Of a stretch of 64,000 nt of DNA, positions 61,101 through 64,000 are shown in pieces (positions within the stretch are counted from its first letter, which is position 1; every line of letters starts with the position of its first letter). The DNA comes from Carya illinoinensis (lineage: Eukaryota; Streptophyta; Magnoliopsida; Fagales; Juglandaceae). Where the stretch lies: contig NC_056752.1 of assembly GCF_018687715.1 (NCBI RefSeq), positions 51,988,653-52,052,652 of the forward strand, read 5' to 3'. Below the pieces are notes generated by a model. The model was not told where the DNA came from. It saw nothing but the letters and a program-made list of their open reading frames with translations, and ran no database searches. The position numbers and the translations under genes were made by a program.

Positions 61101-63355
61101 GTCTAGATAGAATTTTTTTTTTTTTTTCAAGTGGTAAATAAATTATCAGGCTTAATAGAATGCTGGGTTAGATTGTTCATGTTGCTGATCCTGATGCCCT
61201 TTCTGATCTAAATTTATTTGACTGTTTAAAATCCCCCCCTTGTTTAGAAAATAAGTCAGCATAAGATGCCAGTATGCTATTATCCAGTTCTAGCCCATTT
61301 CGAGGATATAAAAAGAAGCTTGAACAGATTTGAAAATTGTTCAAACTATCTTTGGAAGAAGACAATTTCAGTCTAGTTCATTGCCAATGACTTCTGTAGA
61401 ATTAATGTGATAATTTTATGCTATGTTTCTTGGATACTTGTTACAAGTTAAATAATCATATTGCACACTTTCTCCCAACTCTGATACTCCAGAGAAGATG
61501 GTGTCACACTCCTAATATGCTCCTTCTCAGAAAGTAAATGGCATGTGATTGATTCCTTGGTTCTGAACTTTCTAAGCAACTTTTTTTGCTTCTGCTGTAT
61601 GTTGTATATAAAAGTAAGAAAAATAACTGTATATCTATCCAGCTAATTTAACAAGCATTTATCATTGATGCAATAGCTGCTGGAGCTGGAGACAGTGGTT
61701 TCGAAGCGACTAAATTTTCTGGTCGGACAAACCCACTCATTCCTAATTCTTATGAGGTAAGTAGTTTGCTAATATTTGTCATTGAAATTTTGTGTTTGCT
61801 ATTAAATCTAACTTGCATACGTTATTTCTTCATGGCTCTGCTGGCATGGTATCTTTCTATGTTTCAACAAAATTAAAACTAAGTGGAAATAAAACTTTTT
61901 CTAAAATTTTTGTCACCATAATTTGGTACTGTGAAATAAATCGTTGTATCTGTTGGACATTTCACTTTTCTTTCTTTTCAAGTTGCTTTTGTAGTATGCT
62001 TGTTGTTAGGGATGAGTGATGGGCTGAGCTGGCTCTCCCTTTGTCATTGTATATGATAAAAATTTGTACTTGTATGTTGTATGTCGAAACTATATGCTCA
62101 TTTTAATCCTTCAATTTAAAAACATTGTCTTCACATACATGGTACTTGACTTTATGTGATATTCATATAGTTGTTTGTTTATAATCAGTAGTTAGCAATC
62201 CTTTCACAAACTGTACGTATTGATGGCTTAGTTATTTATAGACATGTTCACTGCAGTGAACCATCCCCTATATTTCCAACTGGGTTTTGCAAAGGGTTAT
62301 GAATAAATTTTTTTCATCAATGTATTATTGACAGAAACATTTTCTCTGTAATTTGAGATAACCTAAGCATGGCGTATTTCTGAAGTCCTGGAATTTTATT
62401 GTGCCACTGGTAGTGATACCGTATATTTGTTTATATTATTAAACAGAGAATATTTGTTTATATTATTAAACATTTCTATACGTACACATAATTGTACTCA
62501 CAAAGATGTGTGCTTCCACAACCCTAAGGGGTAGCTCAGTTGGTCAGGCCTTGGGTTTGCTCCCAATGGTCACCAGTTCGAGTCTCCCCAAGGCCACTGG
62601 AGGTTTACCTGACCGTTAACTTCAAGGTCCCGTGGGATTAGTCGAGGTGCGCGCAAGCTGGCCTGGACACCACGGATATAAAAAAAAAAAAAAAAGATGT
62701 GTGCTTACACATACTTGCACCTGTATTCTTTTTAAAATGTTTGAAGACTTTCTTCCCTCAAATTTCATTTTCAGGTGGAATCTCTGCTCACGGCACTGTG
62801 TGATACAACTTCAATAGCAGAGTTTGAATTAAAGGTAAGCATGTTGAAGTGTATATTCTTCTTCAACACAAGTGTAGTTTCAGTTTCTTTCTTTTCTTTC
62901 TTTTTATTTATTTATTACTGGGGTATGAGAATCTTTTCTGCATTCTAAATCTTTTGCTTTCTAATCTGTCATGTCATTCTTGTTCATATTTTAGCTTGAT
63001 GGATTTCGGTTACATGTGATGAGGGACTTAACTGTGAAAATGAAACCTCCACCTCCCCCAAGCCCCATTCCTATCGATGTAACGGCAGCTACAGAAACTC
63101 CTGCAAATGGATCTGTTTCGGCACTATCTTTATCTATCTTGAAGCCAGTAGCTTCTTCAGGGAGGGTTCAGACATTTCTAGAAAAAGCTGCAGATGAAGG
63201 CTTGGTCATACTTAAGTCTCCGATGGTAACAATAAAAATTTTAGTACCTTAGTGTTATATAATCCTGGGCTCTAAAATCTTGAATGGTGCAGGTGGGTTT
63301 TTTTAGGAGATCAAGGACCATAAAGGGAAAACGTGCTCCACCTTCATGTAAAGAG
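58179..63355 (+). CDS. BADC: BADC protein (biotin/lipoyl attachment domain-containing), 3'-partial
   Basis: Plastid BADC proteins resemble the biotin carboxyl carrier of acetyl-CoA carboxylase but lack the biotinylated lysine and damp the enzyme when they replace BCCP. Exons: 58179-58188, 60124-60318, 61677-61756, 62775-62834, 62995-63225, 63293-63355; 213 codons to the window edge. The start exon holds only ten coding bases (ATG GCT TCC T) before GTGAGT; it joins to give MASCSLGTSNIRISVVNFNK, matching the family. Then a variable plastid-transit region; NSYEVESLLTALCDTTSIAE; FELKLDGFRLHVMRDL; a Pro-rich linker (KPPPPPSPIP); LEKAADEGLVILKSPMVGFF; RRSRTIKGKRAPPSCKE. The C-terminal lipoyl-like fold, where loss of the biotin-site lysine would show, lies beyond the window, so BADC versus BCCP rests on N-terminal similarity. 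Introns hold LINE, SINE and a GC tract. Confidence 0.9.
58434..58482. repeat. G6/C14 and CG-rich tract followed by A11
   Basis: GTGGGGGGCCCC... runs into 14 C, CTCCCCGGCCCCCCGGCGC and 11 A within AT-rich BADC intron 1. It is unlike the neighbours; see findings on possible artefacts. Confidence 0.9.
60527..60834 (+). mobile_element. 5'-truncated LINE with poly-A and 11-bp target duplication
   Basis: Flanked by perfect ACATATTTGTT at 60516-60526 and 60835-60845, with an A18 tail before the second copy: a textbook target-primed insertion. The reading frame at the 5' end gives LGGIPQIKAVWKIFPICILW followed by CLWQEWNDRTF, the zinc-binding (zf-RVT) end of a plant LINE reverse transcriptase. Only about 300 bp of the 3' end was inserted. 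It sits in BADC intron 2 in the sense direction. Confidence 0.85.
62521..62692 (+). mobile_element. tRNA-derived SINE with target duplication
   Basis: Box A-like TAGCTCAGTTGG at 62532-62543 and box B-like AGTTCGAGTCTC at 62575-62586 of a tRNA promoter, a non-tRNA body and an A-rich tail. Flanked by a 19-bp direct repeat with one mismatch: AAAGATGTGTGCTTCCACA at 62502-62520 and AAAGATGTGTGCTTACACA at 62693-62711. Length about 170 bp. It lies in a BADC intron, sense strand. Confidence 0.85.
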
Positions 63356-63580
63356 GTGCTGTTCATTATTTTTAAAAAAATAAGGAAAATATTTCCTTTT
63401 GCTTGTTAGGTGGATCTCTTGCATTCTTCTTGTGTATGCATCGAGGTTACACCCTTCTTTTTATTACTGAAATTTTATTTTACCTATAAAAAGAATTCAT
63501 CGATGGGTACACTGCAAACATAAAGCTGTTCGGAAACTGCACAGAAATGAAAATTCTTCCTTGATTGTTGTAGATATATA

Positions 63581-64000
63581 TATATATTTATAAGTAAATG
63601 ATTGTATTAATAATAATAGGCTTAGCCCAAGTATACTAGAAGGTATACACGAGGTAACGCCTATCTAGGAAGAAGAAAAAGAAACAAGGAAGTCACGAAG
63701 GCCAAGGCTATTAAAATCTACAGCTATAGCCCATAAAAATAATGTTCTCTAACAAAAAGTGATCTAAGTTCCTCTATAGAGCGTTCTTTGTCTTCAAACG
63801 TCCGGTCATTACGCTCCTGCCATAAGCACCACAGGATGCAAATAGGCATCATTTTCTACATAGCTGTGATTTGCGGAGCCCCTCCTAGATTTGTCCAACT
63901 GGCCAAGAACTCAACCACTGTGGCAGTCATGACCCAAGCTAGCTCTAACCTGCAGAACGCATTATCCCATAGTGCTCTAGCAACCTTGCAATGCAGTAGA
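63581..64000 (-). mobile_element. LINE 3' fragment at the window edge
   Basis: Minus-strand reading gives LGGAPQITA, MMPICILWCLWQERNDRTF and FCRLELAWVMTATVVEFLAS, the same zf-RVT end as the element at 60527-60834. It includes the shared tail AGTAAATGATTGTATTAATA. One in-frame stop (TAG before KMMPIC) shows decay. It continues past the window. The TA-rich sequence at 63571-63590 stands where the tail should be. Confidence 0.7.

Noticed and set aside
62526..62590. tRNA gene
   Set aside because: The A and B boxes are present, but no cloverleaf acceptor end follows; the segment has an A tail and a target duplication, so it is a SINE.

Overview
The window is plant nuclear DNA. Genes have many short exons with GT-AG introns, the intergenic sequence is AT-rich, and much of it is transposon-derived. 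Every protein I recognise is a plant family: plant-type acyl-protein thioesterase, TSO1-like CXC protein, GRXS15, DUF1644, LEA, BRCC36, RanBP2 zinc finger and BADC. The exon sequences read as a woody eudicot, possibly a Fagales species, but that species guess is only an inference. Exon joins below were made by eye from splice sites, reading phase and remembered family consensus; none was aligned by computer.

Layout: (1) 667-2991 (+), the 3' seven coding exons of an acyl-protein thioesterase / carboxylesterase. (2) 4538-11601 (-), a complete ten-exon TSO1/TCX-type CXC protein (804 aa) with a MULE-like element in an intron and E2F/MSA-like sites upstream. (3) 12.4-17.3 kb, gene-poor: a 3.1-kb solo-LTR-like element (copy A) and a MULE-like element with a perfect 9-bp target duplication. 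(4) 17697-20552 (-), mitochondrial monothiol glutaredoxin GRXS15 (167 aa). (5) 22287-23517, a hAT-like element with a perfect 8-bp target duplication. (6) 24262-25482 (-), a DUF1644 protein, divergent from (7) 27480-29531 (+), a short Utp12-domain protein; the spacer between them holds site II and telo-box motifs. (8) 30626-31294 (-), a LEA protein with ABREs and a TATA box. (9) 32.0-38.6 kb, a transposon cluster: MITEs, a hAT-like element split by a second copy (B) of the 3.1-kb LTR, and a non-autonomous Helitron. (10) 38914-45680 (+), BRCC36 (438 aa) with an AT-AC U12-type intron. (11) 49734-50448 (+), a small RanBP2-type zinc-finger protein. (12) 53534-56807, a hAT-like element carrying the first coding exon of branched-chain keto-acid dehydrogenase E1-beta. 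(13) 58179-63355 (+), the first six coding exons of a BADC protein, whose introns contain two LINE fragments and a SINE with clear target duplications.

The genes do not form one pathway. They are ordinary dispersed plant loci: lipid/protein deacylation, cell-cycle transcription, mitochondrial Fe-S metabolism, rRNA processing, desiccation tolerance, DNA repair/deubiquitination and plastid fatty-acid synthesis control. I found no CRISPR array, operon or convincing new gene system. The most notable points are the AT-AC intron in BRCC36, the E1-beta exon inside a hAT-like element, the WD40-less Utp12 gene, and a set of transposon insertions whose target duplications can be read directly.
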